A stretch of 6,624 nt of DNA, taken from assembly GCA_009885415.1 (NCBI GenBank), contig VFKU01000590.1, positions 1 to 6,624 on the forward strand, read 5' to 3'. Source of the stretch: Rhodothermota bacterium (GTDB lineage Bacteria > Hydrogenedentota > Hydrogenedentia > Hydrogenedentales > GCA-2746185). Under the pieces are notes generated by a model that was not told the DNA's origin, did no database searches, and saw nothing but the letters and a program-made list of their open reading frames with translations. Positions 1 through 6,624 of the stretch are shown piece by piece. How positions within the stretch are numbered: the stretch's first letter is position 1; every line of letters starts with the position of its first letter. Made by a program: the position numbers and the translations under genes.

Positions 1-479
1 CGTTCATGCCCGGCAAATTCATGGAAACGCTCGGTGCCCGCTGGCGCGTCGCCAATCACGAGGACCTTTTCAAGGTAGGCGCACTGCCCAATCCGCGCCA
101 GAGGCCCGGCAAAAAGGTCCGCGCCAAGATACTCGCGCAGCGTCACCAGCACCCGGGGCCGCGCGTCGTCCAGCATGTAGCGCAATTCCGCTTCGGAGTA
201 CTTGGGCGAAAGCCCCAGCCACATCGCGCCGACTTTGTGCGCCGCAAGGAACACGACCGGAAATTCGTTTCGCGCCATCGACATCATCGCAATGCGATCG
301 CCCCGGCGCACGCCCAGCGCGAGGAAGGCCTTCGCCGTGCGATCCACGGCCCGCGCGAACTCCGCCCACGTCATCCGCTCGCCGCCGAAGGACTGCATCT
401 CCGCCTTCGGCCGCAGACGGGCCCACTTCTCGGCGTAATGAAAGGTAAGCTCGAACTCTGCCACGGTCTGCGCCCTCAC
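1..479 (-). CDS. AMP-forming acyl-CoA synthetase (fatty-acid/carboxylate-CoA ligase), N-terminal part, cut by window edge
   Basis: Reading the minus strand from GTG at 479 gives 159 residues before the edge. Family members activate a carboxylic acid with ATP to an acyl-adenylate and then transfer it to CoA. The visible part matches the N-terminal subdomain of the adenylate-forming (ANL) superfamily: ERMTWAEFARAV at about residues 34-45, LGVRRGDRIAMMS at 55-67, NEFPVVFLAAHKVGAMWLGL at 71-90, and SEAELRYMLDDARPRVLVT at 95-113. The ATP-binding P-loop and the catalytic C-terminal lysine lie beyond the left edge, so substrate class cannot be judged. The 479 start overlaps the SDR stop as GTGA, implying coupled translation. 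A second in-frame GTG at 464 sits 8 nt behind GAGGG and is an equally plausible start. Family assignment is confident; fatty acid versus another acid is open. Confidence 0.88.
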   Translation of the reverse strand, partial: MRAQTVAEFELTFHYAEKWARLRPKAEMQSFGGERMTWAEFARAVDRTAKAFLALGVRRGDRIAMMSMARNEFPVVFLAAHKVGAMWLGLSPKYSEAELRYMLDDARPRVLVTLREYLGADLFAGPLARIGQCAYLEKVLVIGDAPAGTERFHEFAGHE

Positions 480-1324
480 CCGCCCATCATCCGCGCGATC
501 AGTGCGTCCTGCCAGCGATCCGGCAAACTCGCGATGACCTTCTGCGCGGTCGAATTGGCCCCCATGCGGTAGCGCGTCTTCGGCCGCGGCGATTCGAGCG
601 CGTGAATGACGCAGTCGAGCACTTCCTGCGGGGGCATCGCCCGCTTTTCCATCTGCGGCGCGACGCGTTGCAGCGCCTTCACCAGCCAGCCGTAGACGTT
701 CATCATTTCCGCCGGCGCATTTTTCAGGAAGGTCTCGCTCTCGCCAATGCCCTTTTCCCATATCTTGCTCTTGATGCCGCCCGGCTCGAGCAGCACCACC
801 TGCACGCCCGTCGGCCGCAATTCACGGCGCAGGCCGTCCGCGAAGGCTTCCATCGCGTACTTCGACATGCAGTAGGGCACAAGCATCGGCGTCGTAAAAA
901 AACCACCTATTGATCCCGTGATCAAAATGCGCCCCTTCGCCTTGCGGATCATCGGCAGGAAAGCTTGCGTCGCGGCCACTTGGCCGATCACATTCACGTC
1001 CAACTGCCGCCGCAGATCGTTTAGCGAAATAAATTCGAGTGGAGCATTCACTGAGATCCCCGCGTTGTTCCACAGCGCCGTCAAGGGCCCACCCCCCAAC
1101 GCCGCCTCGACCTTCTTCGCCGCCTCGCGCACTTGCGCCTCGTTCACGACGTCGATGATCAGCGGCTCAAGCGAACCTGCGGCCTGTTTCTTCAGTGCCT
1201 CGCCGTCGGCCGCCTTACGCACGCCCGCGAAGACCCGATACCCCCGTGCCGCCAGTCCCAGCGCGCAGTGCTCGCCCATGCCGGTCGACGCCCCGGTGAT
1301 AACAATCGCTCCCTTGTGTGCCAT
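476..1324 (-). CDS. Classical short-chain dehydrogenase/reductase (SDR)
   Basis: A 282-residue NAD(P)(H)-dependent oxidoreductase with a Rossmann fold, of usual length for extended-tail classical SDRs. Visible motifs are the glycine-rich cofactor loop TGASTGMG (residues 10-17), the adenine-side aspartate D58, NNAG (86-89), structural N111, catalytic S138, catalytic YCMSK with Y151 and K155, and the PGG after strand 6 (181-183). An arginine after the second strand (R36, in AGVRK) mildly favours NADP(H). The overall pattern, including EPGGIKSKIWEKG near 180-192, resembles retinol/hydroxysteroid-dehydrogenase-type SDRs, but the substrate cannot be told from sequence. ATG at 1324 is supported by a strong Shine-Dalgarno. 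The gene overlaps the downstream acyl-CoA synthetase by 4 nt, so a shared role in lipid or carboxylic-acid metabolism is inferred. Confidence 0.93.
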   Translation of the reverse strand: MAHKGAIVITGASTGMGEHCALGLAARGYRVFAGVRKAADGEALKKQAAGSLEPLIIDVVNEAQVREAAKKVEAALGGGPLTALWNNAGISVNAPLEFISLNDLRRQLDVNVIGQVAATQAFLPMIRKAKGRILITGSIGGFFTTPMLVPYCMSKYAMEAFADGLRRELRPTGVQVVLLEPGGIKSKIWEKGIGESETFLKNAPAEMMNVYGWLVKALQRVAPQMEKRAMPPQEVLDCVIHALESPRPKTRYRMGANSTAQKVIASLPDRWQDALIARMMGG

Positions 1325-1331
1325 TGTGTTG

Positions 1332-1338
1332 TCCTCCC
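1332..1338 (-). promoter_or_regulatory. Strong ribosome binding site of the SDR gene
   Basis: The minus strand reads GGGAGGA, then 7 nt, then ATG at 1324. This near-consensus site fixes the SDR start and shows that the gene initiates translation independently of hisC, which ends 240 nt upstream. Confidence 0.8.
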
Positions 1339-1359
1339 GTGCCTCTTAAACACCAAGAT

Positions 1360-1374
1360 GCCCGCAATACGGGC
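1360..1374. other. Small inverted repeat in the SDR leader
   Basis: GCCCG, loop CAATA, CGGGC forms a perfect 5-bp GC stem 36 nt upstream of the SDR start. No U-tract follows on the minus strand, so it is not an intrinsic terminator. It could be a minor mRNA structure or chance in GC-rich DNA. I saw no convincing -35/-10 pair between here and 1410. Confidence 0.35.
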
Positions 1375-1405
1375 GGATGATAGCGCACTCGTGAAAGAAA
1401 GGGCT

Positions 1406-1555
1406 TCTTTGGACTGCGGTAGCGATAGCTGCCGCTTTCACGCCGGGAGCAAAGCTCCCGGCGGTTCGCATGAGAAAAGCTGGGATTTCGAAATGACGCC
1501 GCCCAACTTCGCTGGGCTCGGTAAAGCGGCAGCGATAGCTGCCCCAATCCAAAGA
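1406..1555. repeat. Composite palindromic hairpin element (REP/BIME- or MITE-like) between hisC and the SDR
   Basis: The outer arms 1406-1438 and 1523-1555 are 33-bp inverted repeats matching at 28 positions; both begin TCTTTGGA and end GCTGCCGCTTT when read inward. Each arm is itself a hairpin: GCGGTAGC-GATA-GCTGCCGC at 1416-1435, and GGCAGC-GATA-GCTGCC at 1528-1543. Just inside each arm lies a second hairpin: 1441-1463 on the left (10-bp perfect stem, loop AAA) and 1501-1517 on the right. The element is therefore two inverted copies of a two-hairpin module around a short centre (about 1464-1500). It has no coding capacity and no obvious target-site duplication. This architecture is known from REP/BIME elements mobilised by RAYT-type transposases and from MITEs; membership of either is inference. 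It fills most of the 240-nt gap and may also shape the 3' end of the hisC transcript. Confidence 0.75.
1441..1463. repeat. Perfect 10-bp stem-loop inside the composite element
   Basis: CGCCGGGAGC, loop AAA, GCTCCCGGCG is the strongest hairpin in the window. It lies about 100 nt past the hisC stop on the transcribed strand and is followed there by TGAAAGCGG, not a U-run. Rho-independent termination is therefore unsupported, but it could block 3' exonucleases or slow polymerase. Confidence 0.7.
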
Positions 1556-1564
1556 GACCGGTCC

Positions 1565-2613
<1,049 letters not shown>

Positions 2614-2617
<4 letters not shown>

Positions 2618-3918
2618 TGGCGCATCTCGATCGCGCGCGCGTGCGCGGTCAGTTCCTCGGCGCGGGCGAGCCGCAGGATGTCCGGCGCGATCCGCTTGAC
2701 GCGCTCGGGCGTGAACGCGATCACGCTCGAGACCTTGCGAAAGTTCTCCGCCGTTAGCGGCGAGGCAAAGCGCGCGCGGCGGCCGGTCGGCAGAATGTGG
2801 TTAGGCCCGGCGTAGTAATCGCCCAGCACCACCGTGGTCGCCTCGCCGAGCATGATGCTGCCCGCAGCGGTGATGCGGTCGTAGACGTAGCGTGGGTCCT
2901 CGGTGTAAATCGCCAGGTGCTCTGGCCCGAGCAAATTGGAAAGTTTCGCCGCCTCATCCAGATCGCGCACGACCACCATCGCGCCGTTGGTGTCCAGCGC
3001 CTTCTGGATGATCGCCCGGCGTGACAAGGTCTTCATTTCGTCCTCGAGCGCGATCGCCACACGGTCGCAAAAATCTTCCGAGGTCGCGATCAAAATGCTT
3101 TTCGCTTCTTCGTCGTGTTCGGACTGCGCGAGCATCTCGCCGGCCACCAGCCGCGGGTTCGCGCTCTCGTCGGCGATCACGACCACCTCCGAGGGCCCCG
3201 CCTCGGTGTCGATATCGACGATGCTGCGCACAAGCGACTTCGCCGCGGTCACGTAGGTGTTTCCCGGCCCGGTGATTTTCAAGACCTGCGGAATCGTCTT
3301 CGTGCCGTAGGCCAGCGCCGCGATTGCCTGCGCGCCGCCCACGCGAAACACGCGCGTCGCACCGGCAATCCGCGCCGCCGCGAGTACGACGGGGTGAATC
3401 CCGCCGCGATACGAGGGCGGCGAGACCATCACGATATTCTCGACTCCCGCCACGCGCGCCGGCACGATGTTCATCAGCACGGACGAGGGATAAAAGGCCT
3501 TGCCACCCGGCACGTACACCCCCACGCTCTCGATCGGCGTGATCCGCTGGCCCAGAACGGTGCCGTCTTCGAGCGTTTCCTCCCAGGACTGCCGCAGGTT
3601 CTTCTCGTGAAATTTTATGATGTTGTCGTGCGCGCGCCGCAAGGCCGCGATGAGTTCCGGATCGACCGTCGCCATCGCGGCATCAATTTCAGCAGGTCTC
3701 ACCTCGAACTGGTCAGGTTTCAGGCTCGCGCCGTCGAAACGCTGCGTGTAGTCGGCCACCGCGTCATCGCCCAACTCGCGCACGGCGCTCACGATCGCGC
3801 GGGCCGCCTCGATCTTCTCGGCGATCACCCGATCCGCGTCCGTTCGCGCCACCGAGTGGCACAACTGCGCCACGGCGTTCTCGAAATCGCGATCGCTGCG
3901 GACGGTAATCTTGTTCAC
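2614..3918 (-). CDS. hisD: Histidinol dehydrogenase
   Basis: A 434-residue zinc enzyme carrying out the last two steps of histidine synthesis: NAD-dependent four-electron oxidation of L-histidinol to L-histidine. All expected active-site residues are present: zinc ligands Q265 and H268 in AQSEHDEEA, D367 in GDYYAGPNHILPT and H426 near the C-terminus, and the catalytic pair E333/H334 in LGPEHLAIY. Other signatures are VYVPGGKAFYPSSVLMN (134-150), VGGAQAIAALAYGT (193-206), ITGPGN (215-220) and IDTEAGPSEVVVIAD (236-250). Length is typical. The start is GTG, 6 nt behind AGGGA, and lies 17 nt downstream of the murA stop. The 3' end overlaps hisC by ATGA. Co-transcription with murA and hisC is very likely. 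Confidence 0.98.
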
Positions 3919-3924
3919 GTGACT

Positions 3925-3929
3925 TCCCT
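3925..3929 (-). promoter_or_regulatory. Ribosome binding site supporting the GTG start of hisD
   Basis: The minus strand reads AGGGA, then 6 nt, then GTG at 3918. It lies within the 17-nt murA-hisD gap and is the reason for accepting the non-ATG start. Confidence 0.65.
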
Positions 3930-3935
3930 GAGCGC

Positions 3936-5189
3936 CTACTCGCGCCGGCGCTTGATGTCCGCGCCGAGCGAGGCGAGCCGCTCTTCGATTCGTTCGTACC
4001 CGCGGTCGATGTGATACACGCGCGCGATGCGGGTCTCGCCCTTGCTAGCGATGAGCCCGGCGATGACCAGCGCGGCGCTCGCGCGCAGGTCGCTCGCCAT
4101 CACCGGCGCGCCGGACAGGCCCGACACGCCGCGCACGACGGCCGTGCTGCCCTGCACGTCGATGTCCGCGCCCATGCGGCGCAATTCGGCCACCTGCATG
4201 AAACGGTTCTCGAAGACCGACTCGCGAATCACGCTAGTGCCCTGCGATATGCACATCAGCACCATCATTTGCGCCTGCAAGTCCGTCGGAAAACCGGGAT
4301 AAGGCTGTGTCGAGACGTCCTTGGCGACCAGCCCATTCGGCGCGGTCGCGCGAATATCGCTCCCGCGCGCCTCCACCGTCGCGCCCATCTCGCGCAATTT
4401 ATCCAGGAACGACTCCAGGTGCCCGGCGTTCGCCTTCGCCACGGTCACGTCGCCGCGCGTCGCCAGCCCGGCGATCAGGAAGGTACCGGCTTCGATGCGA
4501 TCGGGAATCACTTCGTGTACCGCGCCCTTCAACTCGGGCACACCCACAATCGTAATCAGGTCCGTGCCCGCGCCGGAAATCTGCGCGCCCATCGCGTTCA
4601 AAAACTCCGCGAGATCGACAATCTCCGGCTCACGCGCGACATTGTTCAGCCGCGTCACGCCGTCAGCCATCGCCGCGGCCATCATGAGGTTCTCGGTGGC
4701 GCCCACGCTGGGAAAGTCCAGGCCGACATTCGCGCCGCGCAGCTTACCCTGCGCCACCACATACCCGTCCTCTATGCGTATCTCGATGCCGAGCGAGGCC
4801 AGACCTTTCAGATGGATGTCCACCGGCCGCTCGCCGATGGCGCAGCCGCCCGGCAGCGACACCTTGGCCTTTCCGAAGCGCGCCAGTAGGGCGCCCAGCA
4901 CGAAGAACGACGCGCGCATCTTGCGCACGAGTTCGTAGGAGGCCTCGGAGGAATTCAGCGCCGTCGGGTCGAGCGTCATGCTCTGCCCGGTGAAGTCGAT
5001 GCGCATACCCATCGACGAGAGGATTTTGTCCATCGAGAAAATGTCGTGCAGACAGGGGACGTTATGAAGGACGCAGGGCTCCTGTGAGACGATCGCCGCG
5101 GCCATCAACGGCAGCGCGGAATTCTTCGCCCCCCGGACGACCACCCGTCCGCGCAGCGGCACTCCCCCCCGAACGAGAATCTGGTCCAT
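3936..5189 (-). CDS. murA: UDP-N-acetylglucosamine 1-carboxyvinyltransferase
   Basis: A 417-residue EPSP-synthase-fold enzyme that transfers enolpyruvate from PEP to UDP-GlcNAc, the first committed step of peptidoglycan precursor synthesis in the cytoplasm. Visible landmarks are K22/N23 in RGAKNSALPLMAA, RKMRASFFVLGALLARFG (89-106), the active-site loop PGGCAIGERPVDIHLKGL with catalytic C116, NLMMAA (167-172), D303 in FPTDLQAQMM, ENRFM (327-331) and R396 in HIDRGYERIEERL. The cysteine (not aspartate) at 116 is the form normally alkylated by fosfomycin; sensitivity here is inference. Length is standard. A GGAGGGGG Shine-Dalgarno precedes ATG at 5189. A 7-G run in codons 7-9 (5164-5170) is the only oddity near the start. 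The gene lies 17 nt upstream of hisD and 210 nt downstream of secG. Confidence 0.98.
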   Translation of the reverse strand: MDQILVRGGVPLRGRVVVRGAKNSALPLMAAAIVSQEPCVLHNVPCLHDIFSMDKILSSMGMRIDFTGQSMTLDPTALNSSEASYELVRKMRASFFVLGALLARFGKAKVSLPGGCAIGERPVDIHLKGLASLGIEIRIEDGYVVAQGKLRGANVGLDFPSVGATENLMMAAAMADGVTRLNNVAREPEIVDLAEFLNAMGAQISGAGTDLITIVGVPELKGAVHEVIPDRIEAGTFLIAGLATRGDVTVAKANAGHLESFLDKLREMGATVEARGSDIRATAPNGLVAKDVSTQPYPGFPTDLQAQMMVLMCISQGTSVIRESVFENRFMQVAELRRMGADIDVQGSTAVVRGVSGLSGAPVMASDLRASAALVIAGLIASKGETRIARVYHIDRGYERIEERLASLGADIKRRRE

Positions 5190-5196
5190 GCGCAGG

Positions 5197-5204
5197 CCCC
5201 CTCC
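5197..5204 (-). promoter_or_regulatory. Ribosome binding site of murA
   Basis: The minus strand reads GGAGGGGG, ending 7 nt before ATG at 5189. The long purine run fixes the murA start. Confidence 0.75.
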
Positions 5205-5221
5205 GCCGATTTCACATCACG

Positions 5222-5245
5222 AGCGATTCACGCTGTCCAATCGCT
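5222..5245. other. 7-bp inverted repeat in the murA leader
   Basis: AGCGATT at 5222-5228 and AATCGCT at 5239-5245 are perfect inverted repeats separated by 10 nt, 33 nt upstream of the murA start and 18 nt upstream of its ribosome binding site. It could form an mRNA hairpin or serve as an operator. No U-tract follows on the minus strand. Function is unknown. Confidence 0.45.
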
Positions 5246-5284
5246 TTCCCCGCCGAGCTACTCCGAAGATGCCACACACACTGT

Positions 5285-5360
5285 CATTGCGAAGAGGCCG
5301 CGAAGGGCACTTCCCCTTCGCCCACAATGTCTATTTCGCGGCCGACGAAGCGATCTCGTC
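5285..5360. repeat. Dispersed-repeat-like element with alternative stems in the secG-murA gap
   Basis: The plus strand starts CATTGCGAAGAGGCCGCGAAG and ends GCGGCCGACGAAGCGATCTC, resembling the CATTGCGA...GAAGCAATCTC family of short interspersed repeats seen in many bacterial genomes (recalled from general knowledge, not searched). A perfect 9-bp outer stem pairs GGCCGCGAA (5296-5304) with TTCGCGGCC (5335-5343). A perfect 8-bp inner stem pairs GCGAAGGG (5300-5307) with CCCTTCGC (5314-5321), loop CACTTC. The two share GCGAA, so both cannot form fully at once. CATTG (5285-5289) and CAATG (5325-5329) give a further inverted pair. No U-tract follows on the minus strand. In the remainder of the 210-nt gap I see no gene and no convincing promoter. 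Confidence 0.55.
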
Positions 5361-5399
5361 TCCACCGCGAACCGCCATCATCAGAAATTCCGCACGCTC

Positions 5400-5918
5400 C
5401 TAAGGCTTCGGCGCTTCAGGCGATGCCGACGCAGGCGCAGGCGCAGTCTCGGACGGCGCGGCGGATGGTTCTGCCGCAGGTGCGGACGCCACCGGCGCTT
5501 CCGTTGCCGGTGCCACGGCGGCGGGCGCGACGATTGCCGTGGCCGCGCCCTGCTTGCCCTTGCCCAATCCGAGATCGTCGAGTCCGGTCACGATCTGGGC
5601 CGGGGCCGAATTCGCACCTTCCAACAATTCCGGCGCCTTCCCGCGGCCAACATGGCTGGCGATCAGCGACATGCTCAGCGAGATGACCACGAAAATTCCC
5701 GCGGCGACGTAGGTCATTTTCACCGGCAGCGTCTGCCCGGCGCGCGCGCCGAACACGGTGTCCGCGCCAGGACCCGCGCCCGCGCCAAACGCGCCCGCGA
5801 AACCCGTCCCCTTGCCTTTTTGCAGCAGCACGATGACCACCAGCCCCAGACACGCCGGCACATACAACACGATCAAAAAGTACCAGAGCGTGTCCCACGA
5901 AAAAATCGTTTCAACCAT
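5400..5918 (-). CDS. secG: Preprotein translocase subunit SecG with long Ala/Pro-rich tail
   Basis: A 172-residue inner-membrane protein, a non-essential but stimulatory subunit of the SecYEG channel that helps the SecA cycle. The first 90 residues are a normal SecG: a membrane segment at about 11-33, the loop motif LLQKGKGTGFAGAFGAG (31-47), DTVFGARAGQTLPVKMT (53-69), and a second membrane segment at about 69-88. From about 95 on there is a low-complexity Ala/Pro/Glu/Ser tail of about 75 residues, making it longer than the usual 75-130 residues. By the known SecG topology the tail would face the periplasm. ATG at 5918 lies 15 nt after the tpiA stop; the nearest Shine-Dalgarno-like sequence is GAGGATGGA, overlapping the tpiA end. 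The tpiA-secG pairing is common in bacteria and supports the call. Confidence 0.93.
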   Translation of the reverse strand: MVETIFSWDTLWYFLIVLYVPACLGLVVIVLLQKGKGTGFAGAFGAGAGPGADTVFGARAGQTLPVKMTYVAAGIFVVISLSMSLIASHVGRGKAPELLEGANSAPAQIVTGLDDLGLGKGKQGAATAIVAPAAVAPATEAPVASAPAAEPSAAPSETAPAPASASPEAPKP

Positions 5919-5933
5919 GGTTCAATCCATCCT

Positions 5934-6624
5934 CTATCGCGCAGCGCGTGCGATTTCCGCCGCGCCCGCCGCCACTATCGCCGAAAAACTATCCACTTCG
6001 AGTGAAGCCCCGCCGACCAACGCGCCGTCCACGTCGGGAAGCGAAAGCAACTCCGCCGCGTTGTCCGGCTTCACCGATCCGCCGTATTGAATCCGCAGCG
6101 ACTCCGCCGCGGCCTCGCCAAACTGCGCGCGCACCAGCGCCCGCACAAATCCATGCGCTTCACCCGCCTGCTCCGGCGTGGCCGTCACGCCCGTGCCGAT
6201 CGCCCACACGGGCTCATACGCCAGCGCGACCCGATCCAGCTCCGTCACCGTCAGGCCCTTCAGCCCGTGCAACACCTGCCGCCGAAGCACCGAGTCCATA
6301 TCGCCGCTGTTACGCTGCTCGAGCGTCTCGCCGACACAGAATATCACCGACAAGCCGGCCGACAGCGCCGCGCGAAGTTTCGCGTTCGCCACTTCGTCCG
6401 TCTCGCCGAACAACTGCCGCCGCTCGCTATGCCCCACAATCACCCAGCGGCACCCGGCGTCCTTCACCATCTGCGCCGAGACCTCACCGGTAAACGCACC
6501 GCTCGCCTTTGAATAACACGTCTGCGCGCCGACCGCGATCGCGCTGCCCGCCGCGCCCTCCACCACCGCGGCAATCGCCGTGAAGGGCGGACAAATCACG
6601 ATCTCGACACCCTCAACCCCGCGC
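5934..6624 (-). CDS. tpiA: Triosephosphate isomerase, N-terminus beyond the window
   Basis: The minus-strand frame is open to the right edge, giving 230 complete codons including the stop; about 20-30 N-terminal residues, with the catalytic lysine of the GNWKMN-type motif, lie outside. The enzyme interconverts dihydroxyacetone phosphate and glyceraldehyde 3-phosphate in glycolysis and gluconeogenesis. Visible landmarks are VICPPFTAI at the left of the fragment, GAQTCY and GAFTGEVS, the catalytic histidine in VIVGHSERRQLFGETD (His at 6429-6431), the catalytic glutamate in AYEPVWAIGTG followed by the flexible phosphate-gripping loop, QYGGSVKPDN, and GALVGGASL. The GTG at 6599 is internal (a valine in VEIVICPP), not the start. 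The stop lies 15 nt before secG, so the two are probably co-transcribed, perhaps with an upstream pgk or gap as in many bacteria (not visible). Confidence 0.98.
   Translation of the reverse strand, partial: RGVEGVEIVICPPFTAIAAVVEGAAGSAIAVGAQTCYSKASGAFTGEVSAQMVKDAGCRWVIVGHSERRQLFGETDEVANAKLRAALSAGLSVIFCVGETLEQRNSGDMDSVLRRQVLHGLKGLTVTELDRVALAYEPVWAIGTGVTATPEQAGEAHGFVRALVRAQFGEAAAESLRIQYGGSVKPDNAAELLSLPDVDGALVGGASLEVDSFSAIVAAGAAEIARAAR

Noticed and set aside
70..426. Alternative minus-strand frame in the left end
   Set aside because: The frame starting at 479 gives a clear adenylate-forming enzyme N-terminus; this one is an off-frame shadow with no motif.
1441..1463. Rho-independent terminator for hisC
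   Set aside because: The stem is strong but no U-tract follows on the minus strand (next bases TGAAAGCGG); the plus strand side also lacks one.
1406..1555. CRISPR array
   Set aside because: Only two arm copies exist, in inverted orientation, with no evenly spaced direct repeats or spacers.
5164..5170. Run of seven G in murA codons 7-9, as a possible phase-variation tract
   Set aside because: The run is short, in frame here, and encodes the ordinary R-G-G-V of the MurA N-terminus. Switching off an essential gene is implausible.
5331..5381. A 16-codon minus-strand open frame (ATG 5381 to TAG 5331) in the secG-murA leader, possible leader peptide
   Set aside because: It has no clear Shine-Dalgarno at proper spacing, and its reading frame is explained by the repeat-like sequence it overlaps. 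No regulatory codon run is present.

Overview
This is a GC-rich stretch of bacterial chromosome in which every convincing gene lies on the minus strand, so transcription runs from the right edge to the left. The gene order along the transcript is tpiA (5' end beyond the window), secG, murA, hisD, hisC, a short-chain dehydrogenase/reductase (SDR), and the N-terminal part of an AMP-forming acyl-CoA synthetase that runs off the left edge. The proteins are typical bacterial housekeeping types. The phylum cannot be fixed from the sequence. The MurA/HisD/HisC adjacency, the DTVFG-type SecG and the mix of hairpin repeats suit a high-GC Gram-negative lineage (a deltaproteobacterial, planctomycete/verrucomicrobial or related uncultured group), but this is inference.

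Right part (5400-6624): tpiA and secG are 15 nt apart, the common glycolysis/SecG pairing. SecG carries an unusually long Ala/Pro-rich C-terminal tail. A 210-nt leader (5190-5399) follows before murA. It holds a dispersed-repeat-like sequence with two mutually exclusive stems, and a separate 7-bp hairpin closer to the murA ribosome binding site.

Middle (1565-5189): murA, hisD and hisC form a tight cluster. MurA and HisD are 17 nt apart, and hisD and hisC overlap by ATGA. MurA makes the first committed peptidoglycan precursor. HisD and HisC do late steps of histidine synthesis. The hisG gene often found between murA and hisD in other bacteria is absent here.

A 240-nt intergenic stretch (1325-1564) separates the histidine genes from the SDR/ligase pair. 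Most of it is a symmetric, hairpin-rich element of about 150 bp: two inverted copies of a two-hairpin module, with 33-bp outer arms matching at 28 positions. It looks like a REP/BIME- or MITE-like dispersed element and is the most interesting non-coding structure in the window.

Left part (1-1324): the SDR starts behind a strong Shine-Dalgarno sequence and overlaps the acyl-CoA synthetase by GTGA, which suggests coupled translation and a joint role in fatty-acyl or other carboxylic-acid metabolism. No CRISPR array, tRNA, rRNA, intact transposase or obvious defence or biosynthetic system is visible. The window is mainly ordinary core metabolism with two interesting repeat elements.
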